Positions 1 through 7,665 of a stretch of 64,000 nt of DNA are shown here, in pieces. Source of the stretch: Microbulbifer sp. MKSA007 (GTDB lineage Bacteria > Pseudomonadota > Gammaproteobacteria > Pseudomonadales > Cellvibrionaceae); assembly GCA_032615215.1 (NCBI GenBank), contig CP128433.1, forward strand, positions 1,075,501 through 1,139,500. Direction: 5' to 3'. How positions within the stretch are numbered: the stretch's first letter is position 1; the number at the start of each line of letters is the position of its first letter. The translations under genes were made by a program, and so were the position numbers. The notes below the pieces were generated by a model. The model did no database searches, was not told where the DNA came from, and was given only the letters and a program-made list of their open reading frames with translations.

Positions 1-269
1 TCGATGGTATTGGCCCGGGGGACCTGGGGATCGACTTGCTGGAGCAGAGGCTCGCTACTGAGCAGTTGCGCGAACTTATTGTCGCCACTAACCCTACGGT
101 AGAAGGTGAAGCTACCGCGCAGTACATCGCGGAGAGAGCTCGTGCCCAGGGGGTGACGGTGAGCCGGATTGCCCACGGTGTGCCCATCGGCGGAGAGCTG
201 GAATATATCGATGGCGGCACTCTCGCCCACGCCTTTAATAGTCGAACCGCATTTTTTTCCGGCAGTTGA
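1..269 (+). CDS. recR: Recombination protein RecR, C-terminal part (5' truncated by window)
   Basis: Reads in frame from base 3 to a TGA at 267-269 and has no start in the window, so only about the last 88 residues are present. It opens with DGIGPGDLGIDLL and contains NPTVEGEATAQYIAER and HGVPIGGELEYIDGGTL. These are the conserved end of the RecR Toprim domain and its C-terminal tail. In the family, RecR acts with RecO (and RecF) to load RecA at single-strand gaps. The stop lies 9 bases before the ATG of rnd, so the two are probably co-transcribed. The assignment rests on these motifs; the N-terminal helix-hairpin-helix and zinc finger lie outside the window. Confidence 0.93.
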   Translation, partial: DGIGPGDLGIDLLEQRLATEQLRELIVATNPTVEGEATAQYIAERARAQGVTVSRIAHGVPIGGELEYIDGGTLAHAFNSRTAFFSGS

Positions 270-278
270 GTGATATCG

Positions 279-1409
279 ATGACAGAAATAGATACCACTC
301 CACGCTGGGTCGACAGTTACGAGCAGCTGGTAGAGTTGTGTGCAGAATGGCGCAAGCAGAGTGCGGTAGCCCTGGATACCGAGTTCATGCGCAGCCGTAC
401 TTTTTATCCCCAGCCGGCGCTGGTCCAGGTAGGTGATGGAAAACACTGCTACCTGATCGACAATTTGGCGATTGAGGAGTTACAGCCGCTTCGCGACCTC
501 TTGCTCGATACCGCTGTCACTAAAATCATGCACAGTTGTAGTGAGGACCTGGAAACCCTGGAGCGCTTACTAGGCGTGATTCCCGAGCCCATTTTTGATA
601 CCCAAATTGCCGCTGCAATCTGTGGTATGGGAGCAGGCTTGGGTTATGCGGCGACAGTTAACCAGCTACTGCATATAGAGTTGCCCAAGAGTGAAACCCG
701 CTCGGACTGGCTGCAGAGACCTCTCAGCGATGCACAGAAAACCTATGCCGCCCTCGATGTTGCTTGGTTGCCGGTACTCTACGGCGTACTGGTAAAGGAC
801 CTCAATGCGAAGGGGCGCCTGGAGTGGTTGCAGGAAGACTGTGCATCATTGGTGGTCACGGCTCGAAACCCGAGCCCACCTGAGATTTACTACCAAAAAG
901 TGAAAGGTGCCTGGCGCCTGCGCAGTAAACAACTGGCAGTGCTACAGGATGTGTGTGCCTGGCGCGAAAAGCAGGCCAGGGCGCTGAATATGCCGCGCAA
1001 TCACTTGTTGAAAGAGAATATCTGTCTCGGCTTGGCCCAACAGTTGCCGCGGCATAGAGGTGCCTTGAGCCAACTGGGTATGGAAGGGCGAGCTCTGCGT
1101 GAGCACGGCGACGCCCTGTTAAAAATCGTTGCCCAAGCCTGCGGGAGAAGCGATCCACCTGCGCGAATGCAGCAGCCCCTCAACCGGCAGCAGGGAGAAA
1201 TCCTCAAGCAACTGCGGCTTGAGATGGTGTCTATTGCCGAGCGGGCCGGGTTGCCTGCCGAAATATTAATTCGCAAAAAAGAGCTGGAAGCCTTGGTCCA
1301 GGCCCGTCGACCCGAGTTAGAGGGTCGGCTCAGAGGGTGGCGGGCCGATGTGATTGGCCACCCTTTGCTCGAAGCTCTGAAACAATTGCGTAAAGAGGAA
1401 TTGAAGTGA
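279..1409 (+). CDS. rnd: Ribonuclease D
   Basis: 376-residue 3'-5' exoribonuclease of the DEDDy type, which in this family trims the 3' ends of tRNA precursors and other stable RNAs in the cytoplasm. The exonuclease motifs are visible: D33 and E35 in ALDTEFMRSR, D90 in SCSEDLE, and Y156 with D160 in YAALDV. The C-terminal half (from about 200) should carry the HRDC domains. The ATG at 279 was chosen because a GAG lies at usual distance and the protein then begins like the family; a GTG at 270 would add three residues. It follows recR and overlaps ycgL by 4 bases (GTGA), so recR-rnd-ycgL-ycgN is probably one operon. Confidence 0.95.
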   Translation: MTEIDTTPRWVDSYEQLVELCAEWRKQSAVALDTEFMRSRTFYPQPALVQVGDGKHCYLIDNLAIEELQPLRDLLLDTAVTKIMHSCSEDLETLERLLGVIPEPIFDTQIAAAICGMGAGLGYAATVNQLLHIELPKSETRSDWLQRPLSDAQKTYAALDVAWLPVLYGVLVKDLNAKGRLEWLQEDCASLVVTARNPSPPEIYYQKVKGAWRLRSKQLAVLQDVCAWREKQARALNMPRNHLLKENICLGLAQQLPRHRGALSQLGMEGRALREHGDALLKIVAQACGRSDPPARMQQPLNRQQGEILKQLRLEMVSIAERAGLPAEILIRKKELEALVQARRPELEGRLRGWRADVIGHPLLEALKQLRKEELK

Positions 1410-1693
1410 AAATTTTATGCGATATTTATCGCAGTCCAAATAAAGACGAGATGTATCTGTACGTGGATAAGCGCGAGGGCACTGCGAGGGTTCCCAAAAA
1501 TCTACTGGAGCTTTTCGGCAAGCCGCAGCACGTCACTACGATGTTGGTGACGCCGGACAAAAAACTGGCCCGTGCGGAGGCGGACAAGTTGCTCAAAGAG
1601 GTGCGCACTCGCGGCTATTACTTACAGATGCCGCCAATAGCCGATTCCGAAATGAGTGAAATCGCGCTGAAGAACAGCAAGTTGCAACGCTGA
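1406..1693 (+). CDS. ycgL: YcgL domain-containing protein
   Basis: 95-residue small protein of the YcgL family, whose biochemical role is not firmly known. The family hallmarks CDIYRSPNKDEMYLYV at the start, then LLELFG, and TRGYYLQMPP near 70-80 are all present. It starts with GTG inside the rnd stop codon (GTGA overlap), indicating translational coupling. The next gene, a YcgN-type protein, starts 10 bases after the stop; the rnd-ycgL-ycgN order is common in gammaproteobacteria. The last 18 or so residues after the conserved domain look like a variable tail. Confidence 0.9.
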   Translation: MKILCDIYRSPNKDEMYLYVDKREGTARVPKNLLELFGKPQHVTTMLVTPDKKLARAEADKLLKEVRTRGYYLQMPPIADSEMSEIALKNSKLQR

Positions 1694-1703
1694 GTCGAGC
1701 TAA

Positions 1704-2153
1704 ATGGCACAGGAGCCTTTTTGGCGGCGGAAAACGCTGGAGCAAATGAGTCGATCCGAGTGGGAGCAGCTTTGTGACGGTTGTGGTCGCTGCTGTCTGC
1801 ATAGTTTGGAGGATGAGGATACGGGTGAGGTCTACCTCACTAATGTGGCCTGCCGCCTGTTGGATACCCATTCCTGCCAGTGCAGCAAGTACAGCCAGCG
1901 CAAAGCCCATGTTCCCGGATGCATTCAGTTGCGTATAGAGGATATTGCCGAATTCGATTGGTTGCCGCTCACCTGCGCATACCGCAGCCTTGCGGAAGGG
2001 CGCCCTCTTGCGGACTGGCACCCATTGGTATCGGGAGACCCGGAATCCGTTCATCGGGCGGGGATATCGGTGCGTGGGCGCGTTGTCAGTGAAGAGTCGG
2101 TTCATCCAGGCGATATGGAGGATCATATTGTCTCTTGGGTTGAACAGGGTTGA
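1704..2153 (+). CDS. ycgN: YcgN family cysteine-cluster protein (UPF0260)
   Basis: 149-residue cytoplasmic protein with the cysteine cluster CDGCGRCC at about 24-31, further cysteines in CRLLDTHSCQCSKY, and the pattern PGCIQLRIEDI / WLPLTCAYR typical of UPF0260/YcgN. The cysteine spacing suggests metal or Fe-S binding, but the family's function is not established. The length matches the usual 145-150 residues. It lies 10 bases after ycgL on the same strand and is probably the last gene of the recR-rnd-ycgL-ycgN operon. The MITE-like element starts 53 bases downstream. Confidence 0.9.
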   Translation: MAQEPFWRRKTLEQMSRSEWEQLCDGCGRCCLHSLEDEDTGEVYLTNVACRLLDTHSCQCSKYSQRKAHVPGCIQLRIEDIAEFDWLPLTCAYRSLAEGRPLADWHPLVSGDPESVHRAGISVRGRVVSEESVHPGDMEDHIVSWVEQG

Positions 2154-2206
2154 TCGCAAACGGGAACTGCGACCTGTGAACGCCTTTGGATATTGCGCAT
2201 AATTAA

Positions 2207-2469
2207 GGAGCCTCTGAATAACTCCGTAATGCCTCTGCGGGTCTTGAAGGCTGCAGATGTTAGGCGCAGCTCGCCGCGAATGGCCGTAGCCCTTTGCAAG
2301 AGCTGCAACACAGCAGATGCGGCCTTCAAGGCCCGCCCTTCGGGGCATTCGGAGCGATTCACACTCCGCGTTGCGACTTCTTGAAAGGTCTAGACATTCC
2401 TGCGAAGCCGCGCCTTGATTGTGAACCGCTCTGCATGCCAGAGGCATCACAGAGTTACTCAGAGGCTCC
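2207..2469. repeat. MITE-like element with terminal inverted repeats
   Basis: A 263-bp segment bounded by GGAGCCTCTGAATAACTC at 2207 and its inverse GAGTTACTCAGAGGCTCC ending at 2469 (one mismatch in 18). The similarity continues inward to about 34 bases per arm with a few more mismatches (both arms share ATGCCTCTG). No transposase gene is inside; the open frames across it overlap each other and resemble nothing. I see no clear target-site duplication (flanks are AATTAA and TCAAAT). It is best read as a non-autonomous transposon or IS remnant; its family cannot be named from the sequence alone. A separate 9-bp inverted pair (2526-2534 / 2567-2575) lies just downstream. Confidence 0.6.
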
Positions 2470-2616
2470 TCAAATCATTCTTCGGATCGATTTATGGCTG
2501 GCAGTGCTTGTCTGCGAAGCGGCGTAAATATGCCGGTTCCGAGCGAGTGACGATGTAAAGGACCCTGGCATATTTGCCCGATATTGGATCGGTGTGCCAG
2601 AAAGTAGAGTGAGAGA

Positions 2617-2997
2617 ATGACAGAAGATTTCCAATTTGCCTGGATGGTATACGCCGCTTCAACACTGGTTATGCTGTTGGCGGGCTGGTGGTTTATGCGC
2701 AATTGGCGCTGGAGTTGGGTACGCCAGACTCTACTGTTAGTGGCTGCGGCGGTGTTGCTGGCGCCGGCAAAGACCTCTGTAGCGGAGTCAGTTGCTGTGC
2801 CGGTGTTGCCGCTATTTGTTTATCAAACGCTGTTTGAAGAAAATGGAGCGGCGCCAGAAGTCACTACCAATTTGATATTCGCTTCGGGTGGAGCCCTGGC
2901 GATCATGGTTGTTTGGGGGATTGTCAGCTTGCTGATGAGGTTTCGCCGGGATAGGCGTCGTCGCTTTGATGAAGATCCCTACTTTAACGAACAATAA
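2617..2997 (+). CDS. Small conserved membrane protein of unknown function
   Basis: 126 residues with three likely membrane segments at about 9-26, 35-52 and 85-106. A highly basic and acidic C-terminus follows (RFRRDRRRRFDEDPYFNEQ), probably cytoplasmic. No enzymatic motif is visible and I do not recognise a named family. The gene is on the same strand as, and about 1.6 kb upstream of, a MoxR/VWA pair, with another small membrane protein between them. A role in that module is possible but only by position. The ATG at 2617 follows GAGAGA at normal distance. The frame is clean and the protein looks real. Confidence 0.7.
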   Translation: MTEDFQFAWMVYAASTLVMLLAGWWFMRNWRWSWVRQTLLLVAAAVLLAPAKTSVAESVAVPVLPLFVYQTLFEENGAAPEVTTNLIFASGGALAIMVVWGIVSLLMRFRRDRRRRFDEDPYFNEQ

Positions 2998-3412
2998 CCC
3001 AAGATATGGCTGTCATGCCTGAGGGCAGGGTAGCCATTCCCCCAGTATTTTTTGTTGCACTTTAATTCACTTGCGCAGCCATCGTCTCTCCTCGACGCCT
3101 ATATCCAGGCCTTCACTCGGTTGCTCGTATCAAAGGCGCTAAAACCCTTTAGACCGACAACCCCAGTCAATGACAGCTGCTATATCTATTAAGCTGGTTC
3201 CCGCTGTGGCGCAATGCAAAACAATGTAAAAGCCGCGTCACTTTTCTGCCAGGTATCCAGTAACAACAAGAGGCGGCTGTATCCAGCATGTGGGAAATAC
3301 CTCGCACCTAATAGGGGAAGAGGGCAAGGGCAGTCGTGAATAGAGTGAAATATTCAGTTCAATACCCACTTGCCCGGATTGGCAGTGAGAGCCGAATGGC
3401 TGAGGAATGCTG
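2998..3412. other. Intergenic region, no gene seen
   Basis: About 415 bases between two small membrane-protein genes. No frame longer than short shadows is credible and I see no strong terminator or clear promoter. An AGG-containing ribosome site for the next gene sits at its end (GAGGA at 3402-3406). Confidence 0.5.
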
Positions 3413-4093
3413 ATGCTCGATCACCTGCTTATATTGACTGCAGTAATGCTGGTTTCGGGCATTTTGGGTGGGCTGGTCAATTACTATCAAATGCTGTTCA
3501 CCGAAGAAGATCCAGCGGGGCTCGCACGTTGCCTGATTATGGGGCTGTGTGGCGCCTTGATGGTGCCGATATTCCTTAAATTCACCCAGAGTGACTTGTT
3601 GATAGAAATCCAGGGTGACCCCTCGCGTTTATTGATTTTTACCGGTTACTGCCTGCTCGCTGCAATTGCATCCCGTATGTTCGTGTTTAACGCTGCGCGG
3701 CGCCAGTTGCGCGACGCCAGTATTGCCCGCGCCCGAGTAGAGAATATGGAGCAGGAACTGCGCACCATGCAGTTGGAAATGATGCCCCTATTGGAGCATG
3801 AAATTGAGGGCGATCCCGAGCAGGGGCCGACCATCGATTTCAATCAGATCCGTAAATTGGATGACAATGCCCTACAGGTGCTGCATTTGTTAAATACCGG
3901 GGAGTGTGTATTTCGGTCTCTTTCCGGCATGGTGCAGGACAGCGGTATGGAAACCAATTCTATAGCCCGCGCCTTGAATAGCTTGCTGGTGTTGGAGATG
4001 GTCGGGAAAATTCACAGTCACCTGGGCATCCGCTGGTATATCACCGGCAAAGGTCGCCAGGTTGTACACCGCCGCAGTACCCAGATGGCCTAG
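3413..4093 (+). CDS. Membrane protein with coiled coil and C-terminal winged-helix-like domain (YEATS-associated-helix type)
   Basis: 226 residues. The N-terminal part has about three membrane segments (roughly 3-25, 38-56, 72-92). A charged, helical stretch follows at about 95-125 (ARRQLRDASIARARVENMEQEL), then a soluble domain from about 140. There, LDDNALQVLHLLNTGE and SIARALNSLLVLEMVGKI look like a winged helix ending in a beta wing (GIRWYITGKGRQVV). The N-terminal pattern resembles proteins annotated as YEATS-associated-helix-containing; that is recall, not a search. I chose ATG 3413 because GAGGA lies 6 bases before it; an in-frame ATG at 3407 is too close. Function unknown, perhaps membrane-tethered signalling. 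Confidence 0.6.
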   Translation: MLDHLLILTAVMLVSGILGGLVNYYQMLFTEEDPAGLARCLIMGLCGALMVPIFLKFTQSDLLIEIQGDPSRLLIFTGYCLLAAIASRMFVFNAARRQLRDASIARARVENMEQELRTMQLEMMPLLEHEIEGDPEQGPTIDFNQIRKLDDNALQVLHLLNTGECVFRSLSGMVQDSGMETNSIARALNSLLVLEMVGKIHSHLGIRWYITGKGRQVVHRRSTQMA

Positions 4094-4265
4094 GCTGCTT
4101 CGGTAAGCCCACGCGTACTTTCAAGGCTCGCCCTGCGGGACTGGCAAATTTCCCCAGCGCAAGCTGGTCATCCAAATTGAGCGTTACCGCCTCGCCCCCA
4201 ACCTGTTGTTCAATTATCATTCGCTAAAAGAGATAGTTAGCCTCGACGACAGGATTGGAGCAGTT

Positions 4266-5111
4266 ATGAAGTTTACCGGTACCGAAAGCTATGTAGCGAC
4301 CGAAGACTTGCAGATGGCGGTGAATGCGGCCGTTACCCTGCAGCGCCCACTATTGATCAAGGGTGAGCCCGGCACCGGCAAAACACTGCTCGCCGAGCAG
4401 GTAGCAGAGAGCCTCGGACTAAAGCTGATCCAGTGGCATATTAAATCCACCACCAAAGCCCAGCAGGGCCTGTACGAGTACGACGCGGTATCCCGCCTGC
4501 GGGACTCCCAACTGGGGGTGGATAAGGTTCACGATATTGGCAACTACATTAAGCGCGGCAAGCTTTGGGAGGCCTTTGCGGCAGAAGAGCGCGTGGTGCT
4601 GCTGATCGATGAAATCGATAAAGCGGATATCGAATTCCCCAACGACCTGCTGGTTGAGCTGGATCGCATGGAGTTCTTTGTCTATGAGACTGGAGAAACC
4701 ATCAAGGCCAAGCAGCGCCCCATCGTAATTATCACTTCCAATAATGAGAAAGAGTTGCCGGACGCCTTTTTACGCCGTTGCTTTTTCCATTACATCAGCT
4801 TCCCCGATCGTGACACCATGCGCAAAATTGTCGATGTGCACTACCCAGGGATCAAAGGGCAGCTGGTGGCCGAGGCAATGGATATTTTTTTCCAGCTGCG
4901 CGAGGTTCCAGGCCTGAAGAAAAAGCCTTCTACCTCTGAGCTGATCGATTGGCTCAAGCTGTTGATGGCTGATGATATTCCCGGGGAGATCCTGAAAAAC
5001 AGCGATAGCAGCAATGCCATTCCGCCGCTCTACGGTGCCCTGCTGAAAAACGAGCAGGATGTCCATATGCTGGAGCGCCTGGCGTTTATGGCCCGTCGCG
5101 ATAATCGCTAA
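4266..5111 (+). CDS. MoxR family AAA+ ATPase
   Basis: 281-residue AAA+ ATPase. Walker A is GEPGTGKT at 33-40, Walker B LLIDEIDKA at about 112-120, and sensor 1 is in ITSNNEKELPDAFLRRC. MoxR ATPases work as chaperones with VWA-domain partners to mature or remodel enzyme or membrane complexes, and the next gene is such a VWA protein. I chose ATG 4266, preceded by GGAG at 4257; a longer frame from 4206 would add 20 residues unlike the family. Two hairpins separate it from the VWA gene 100 bases downstream, so the ratio of the two products may be set by partial termination. Confidence 0.92.
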   Translation: MKFTGTESYVATEDLQMAVNAAVTLQRPLLIKGEPGTGKTLLAEQVAESLGLKLIQWHIKSTTKAQQGLYEYDAVSRLRDSQLGVDKVHDIGNYIKRGKLWEAFAAEERVVLLIDEIDKADIEFPNDLLVELDRMEFFVYETGETIKAKQRPIVIITSNNEKELPDAFLRRCFFHYISFPDRDTMRKIVDVHYPGIKGQLVAEAMDIFFQLREVPGLKKKPSTSELIDWLKLLMADDIPGEILKNSDSSNAIPPLYGALLKNEQDVHMLERLAFMARRDNR

Positions 5112-5162
5112 ACTGTGTTGGTTAATGTCACCGAGGGCTTAGGTTGTCCTCGGTGATTTCGG

Positions 5163-5188
5163 CCCGGTTTAACCGGGTGTTATTTTTT
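5163..5188 (+). terminator. Rho-independent terminator-like hairpin after the MoxR gene
   Basis: Perfect palindrome CCCGGTTTAACCGGG (5163-5177) followed by a T-rich run (5178-5188). A second hairpin, CACCGAGG...CCTCGGTG (5129-5155), lies just before it. Both fall between the MoxR and VWA genes, so one may act as a partial terminator inside a two-gene operon. Confidence 0.65.
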
Positions 5189-5211
5189 CCCTGTGCTGAC
5201 TGCGAATTATT

Positions 5212-6393
5212 ATGCTGATTGGCTTTTTCCAGAATTTACGCCGCTATAAATTACCGGTAACCATCACCGAACTGCTGGCCCTGCTTGAGGCATTACAGCA
5301 GCGCCTGGTGTTTGCCGACCTTGAGGGATTTTACTTCCTTGCCCGCGTTTGCCTCGTCAAGGACGAGAAGCACTTCGATAAATTTGATCGCGCTTTCGAC
5401 GCCTATTTTAAGGACCTTGAGACCCTCGACGACATTGTCGAGCAAATGATTCCCGAGGACTGGCTGCGTGCAGAATTTATGAAACAGCTGACCGAAGAGG
5501 AAAAGGCCCAGGTGCAAAGCCTCGGTGGCTTGGAAAAACTACTGGAGGAATTTAAAAAGCGTCTAGAGGAGCAGAAGAAGCGTCACAGCGGTGGTAATCG
5601 CTGGATTGGTACTGGCGGCACCAGCCCGTTTGGCAATAGTGGTTATCATCCCGGCGGTATCCGTGTGGGCGGCAAGGGGCGCAATCGCTCGGCGTCAAAG
5701 GTTTGGGAGAAGCGCCAGTTTAAAAATCTGGATGACAGTATCAGTCTGGGCACCCGCAATATCCAGGTGGCTCTGCGCAAGTTGCGCAAATTTGCCCGCA
5801 CCGGTGCCGCGGAGGAACTGGATCTGGATAACACCATTTCCTCTACTGCACGCAACGCAGGGTTACTGGATATTCAAATGGTGCCGGAGCGACATAATGC
5901 GATTAAGGTGCTGATCTTCTTCGATGTAGGGGGCTCTATGGACCCCTATGTGCGCGTCTGTGAAGAACTGTTCTCCGCCTGTCGCTCCGAGTTCAAGCAT
6001 CTCGAATATTTTTATTTCCACAATTTTGTTTACGAGCATGTGTGGAAAGACAACCAGCGGCGCTATAGCGAAAATACCTCGCTGCTGGAAATACTGCGCA
6101 CCTATGGCAAGGACTACAAAGTAATTTTTGTCGGCGATGCGTCTATGGCGCCCTACGAAATTACCAGTCGTTTCGGCAGTGTCGAACATATGAATGAAGA
6201 GCCCGGTGCGGCCTGGATGGAGCGTGTTACCGATACCTACAGTAACCTGATCTGGTTGAATCCTGTAGGAGAGGAGTACTGGCAATATACTCCCAGTATC
6301 GGTATGACCCAGAGACTGGTGGACGGGCATATGTATCCGATGACCCTGGAGGGGTTGGATCGAGCCATCGCTTATTTGGTTAAAGGGCGTTAA
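5212..6393 (+). CDS. VWA domain protein (CoxE-like), partner of MoxR
   Basis: 393 residues. The N-terminal 110 residues are helical. A charged coiled stretch follows (about 95-128, GGLEKLLEEFKKRLEEQKKR), then a Gly-rich linker (130-165), then a von Willebrand A domain. Its MIDAS-like motif is DVGGSMD at 238-244, with a Gly where DxSxS metal sites have the first Ser. That variant occurs in this CoxE-like group, so metal binding cannot be assumed lost. In the family, such proteins act with the MoxR ATPase encoded just upstream. The ATG at 5212 follows the hairpin region without a strong ribosome site. Substrate unknown. Confidence 0.88.
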   Translation: MLIGFFQNLRRYKLPVTITELLALLEALQQRLVFADLEGFYFLARVCLVKDEKHFDKFDRAFDAYFKDLETLDDIVEQMIPEDWLRAEFMKQLTEEEKAQVQSLGGLEKLLEEFKKRLEEQKKRHSGGNRWIGTGGTSPFGNSGYHPGGIRVGGKGRNRSASKVWEKRQFKNLDDSISLGTRNIQVALRKLRKFARTGAAEELDLDNTISSTARNAGLLDIQMVPERHNAIKVLIFFDVGGSMDPYVRVCEELFSACRSEFKHLEYFYFHNFVYEHVWKDNQRRYSENTSLLEILRTYGKDYKVIFVGDASMAPYEITSRFGSVEHMNEEPGAAWMERVTDTYSNLIWLNPVGEEYWQYTPSIGMTQRLVDGHMYPMTLEGLDRAIAYLVKGR

Positions 6394-6435
6394 AAAGCTG
6401 ATCGCTTTTTCAGGTAGCACCTTAGGTGCTACCTG
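6392..6435. terminator. Two adjacent hairpins between convergent genes
   Basis: AAAAAGC-TGATC-GCTTTTT (6392-6410) is followed directly by a perfect 11-bp stem, CAGGTAGCACC-TTA-GGTGCTACCTG (6411-6435). They sit exactly between the stop of the VWA gene (+) and the stop of the amidase gene (-). The first has a U-tract as its 3' stem arm for + transcription, so this is a likely shared terminator. Confidence 0.6.
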
Positions 6436-7653
6436 CTATTCGTGGGGTTTCGTTAGTTGCTCAACTAGAGAGAGAAGCGAAAAATCGCTTCGTGGAGTCA
6501 TTATTAATGAGAAGCCACTGGGTTTCTCTATCTCTTTTCCCCCAGTATTAATCCCATTTTCTACGATAGAAAACAACGGCAGATGACACTGGGGGGTGCC
6601 CCAAAGCCCTGCAATAGCGGTTAAACCCAATAGTCGCTGGCGATTTGTTTGTACTTTGCTGGGTTCACTATCGGTCCCTTTCTTAATTGCGGTTGTGGGG
6701 GTGGTTGGTACTAGTAAAACGCTACTGTTGTCCGGTAGTAATGTTTCCATCAACTTGCACCACTGTTGTCGTTTTTCGTTGGCCCAGGATATCTCATCGT
6801 CGGTAATTGATAGGGCCATAGTAATTCTCGTGGCGATGTCCTCTGAAAATACCGGCCGGTATTTTCGCAACCAGTCTCCGTGAGTATTGGCGATGGCGCG
6901 GCCCTGCAAAATTCTGAATACATCCGCCAGTTCGCCCAGTAATTCAATGTCAGACAGGTGTTTAATCTCGCAGATAGGAAATTGATTATTTAATGTAGGA
7001 ATAAATTCCTGGATTGCTGATTGAATGGGCGTATCTGCCAGTTGACTTATCTCGGGGCAAGTAACCAGGCGGGTTACTTTATTTGCGGACAAGTGCTGTG
7101 ACGGGATTAGAATTTTGCCGACGTCTACAAGTAATGAAGGAGTTTGACTAAACCAACCGACAGTATCAAAGCAGGGTGCTAAACCGAAAACACCTTCGGT
7201 AGGAATAAGTGAGTGACTGGTTCGAATGCCGAATAAACCACAATAGCTTGCAGGTACCCTCACCGATCCGCCGGTGTCGGTGCCTAAGCCAATATCGGCT
7301 GTTCCTGAGGCCACGGCGGCGGCCGATCCCATAGAGGAACCCCCACAAAAATAGCCGGGCAGTTTAGGGTTGTCGGCAGAACCGTAGTGTAAATTACTCC
7401 CCTGCATGCTGTAGGCGAGTTCATCAAGGTGAGTAAACCCAGTAAAGGTTGAGCCGGCCTCCAGTAATTGCTGCAAGCTAAGTGCGGTTTTATTGGCAGG
7501 AGGGTGGGTATTAAACCACTCGGGGCTGCCTGCCGTATTTTTCTCCCCTTTCAATTGAAAGAGGTCTTTGACCGCTAAACGTACGCCTGTTAGTGGTCCG
7601 GAATCTGATAACGTTAAAGAGCGTGGTCCGTGCTCGCAAAATACGCCTTTTAT
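6436..7653 (-). CDS. Amidase signature family protein, apparent ATA start
   Basis: 405 residues if read from 7653. The amidase signature is clear: catalytic Lys in GVRLAVKDLF (residue 29), GGSSMGSAAAVASG (cis-Ser region, about 104-117) and LGTDTGGSVRVP with nucleophile Ser130. This fold hydrolyses amides; the substrate cannot be told. The first standard start, TTG at 7554, would delete the catalytic Lys. Upstream the frame stays open to the stop of the POT transporter, with no ATG, GTG or TTG. An ATA at 7653 sits 7 bases after GGGAG, exactly where a start belongs (ATA AAA GGC). So either the gene starts at ATA, its ATG has mutated, or the base is miscalled. It is 12 bases from the transporter stop, suggesting an operon. 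Confidence 0.8.
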   Translation of the reverse strand: MKGVFCEHGPRSLTLSDSGPLTGVRLAVKDLFQLKGEKNTAGSPEWFNTHPPANKTALSLQQLLEAGSTFTGFTHLDELAYSMQGSNLHYGSADNPKLPGYFCGGSSMGSAAAVASGTADIGLGTDTGGSVRVPASYCGLFGIRTSHSLIPTEGVFGLAPCFDTVGWFSQTPSLLVDVGKILIPSQHLSANKVTRLVTCPEISQLADTPIQSAIQEFIPTLNNQFPICEIKHLSDIELLGELADVFRILQGRAIANTHGDWLRKYRPVFSEDIATRITMALSITDDEISWANEKRQQWCKLMETLLPDNSSVLLVPTTPTTAIKKGTDSEPSKVQTNRQRLLGLTAIAGLWGTPQCHLPLFSIVENGINTGGKEIEKPSGFSLIMTPRSDFSLLSLVEQLTKPHE

Positions 7654-7665
7654 GGGTTGGCTCCC

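Noticed and set aside
2526..2575. 9-bp inverted pair AAATATGCC/GGCATATTT
   Set aside because: Short with a 32-base loop and no T-run; could be chance, noted only with the MITE-like element.
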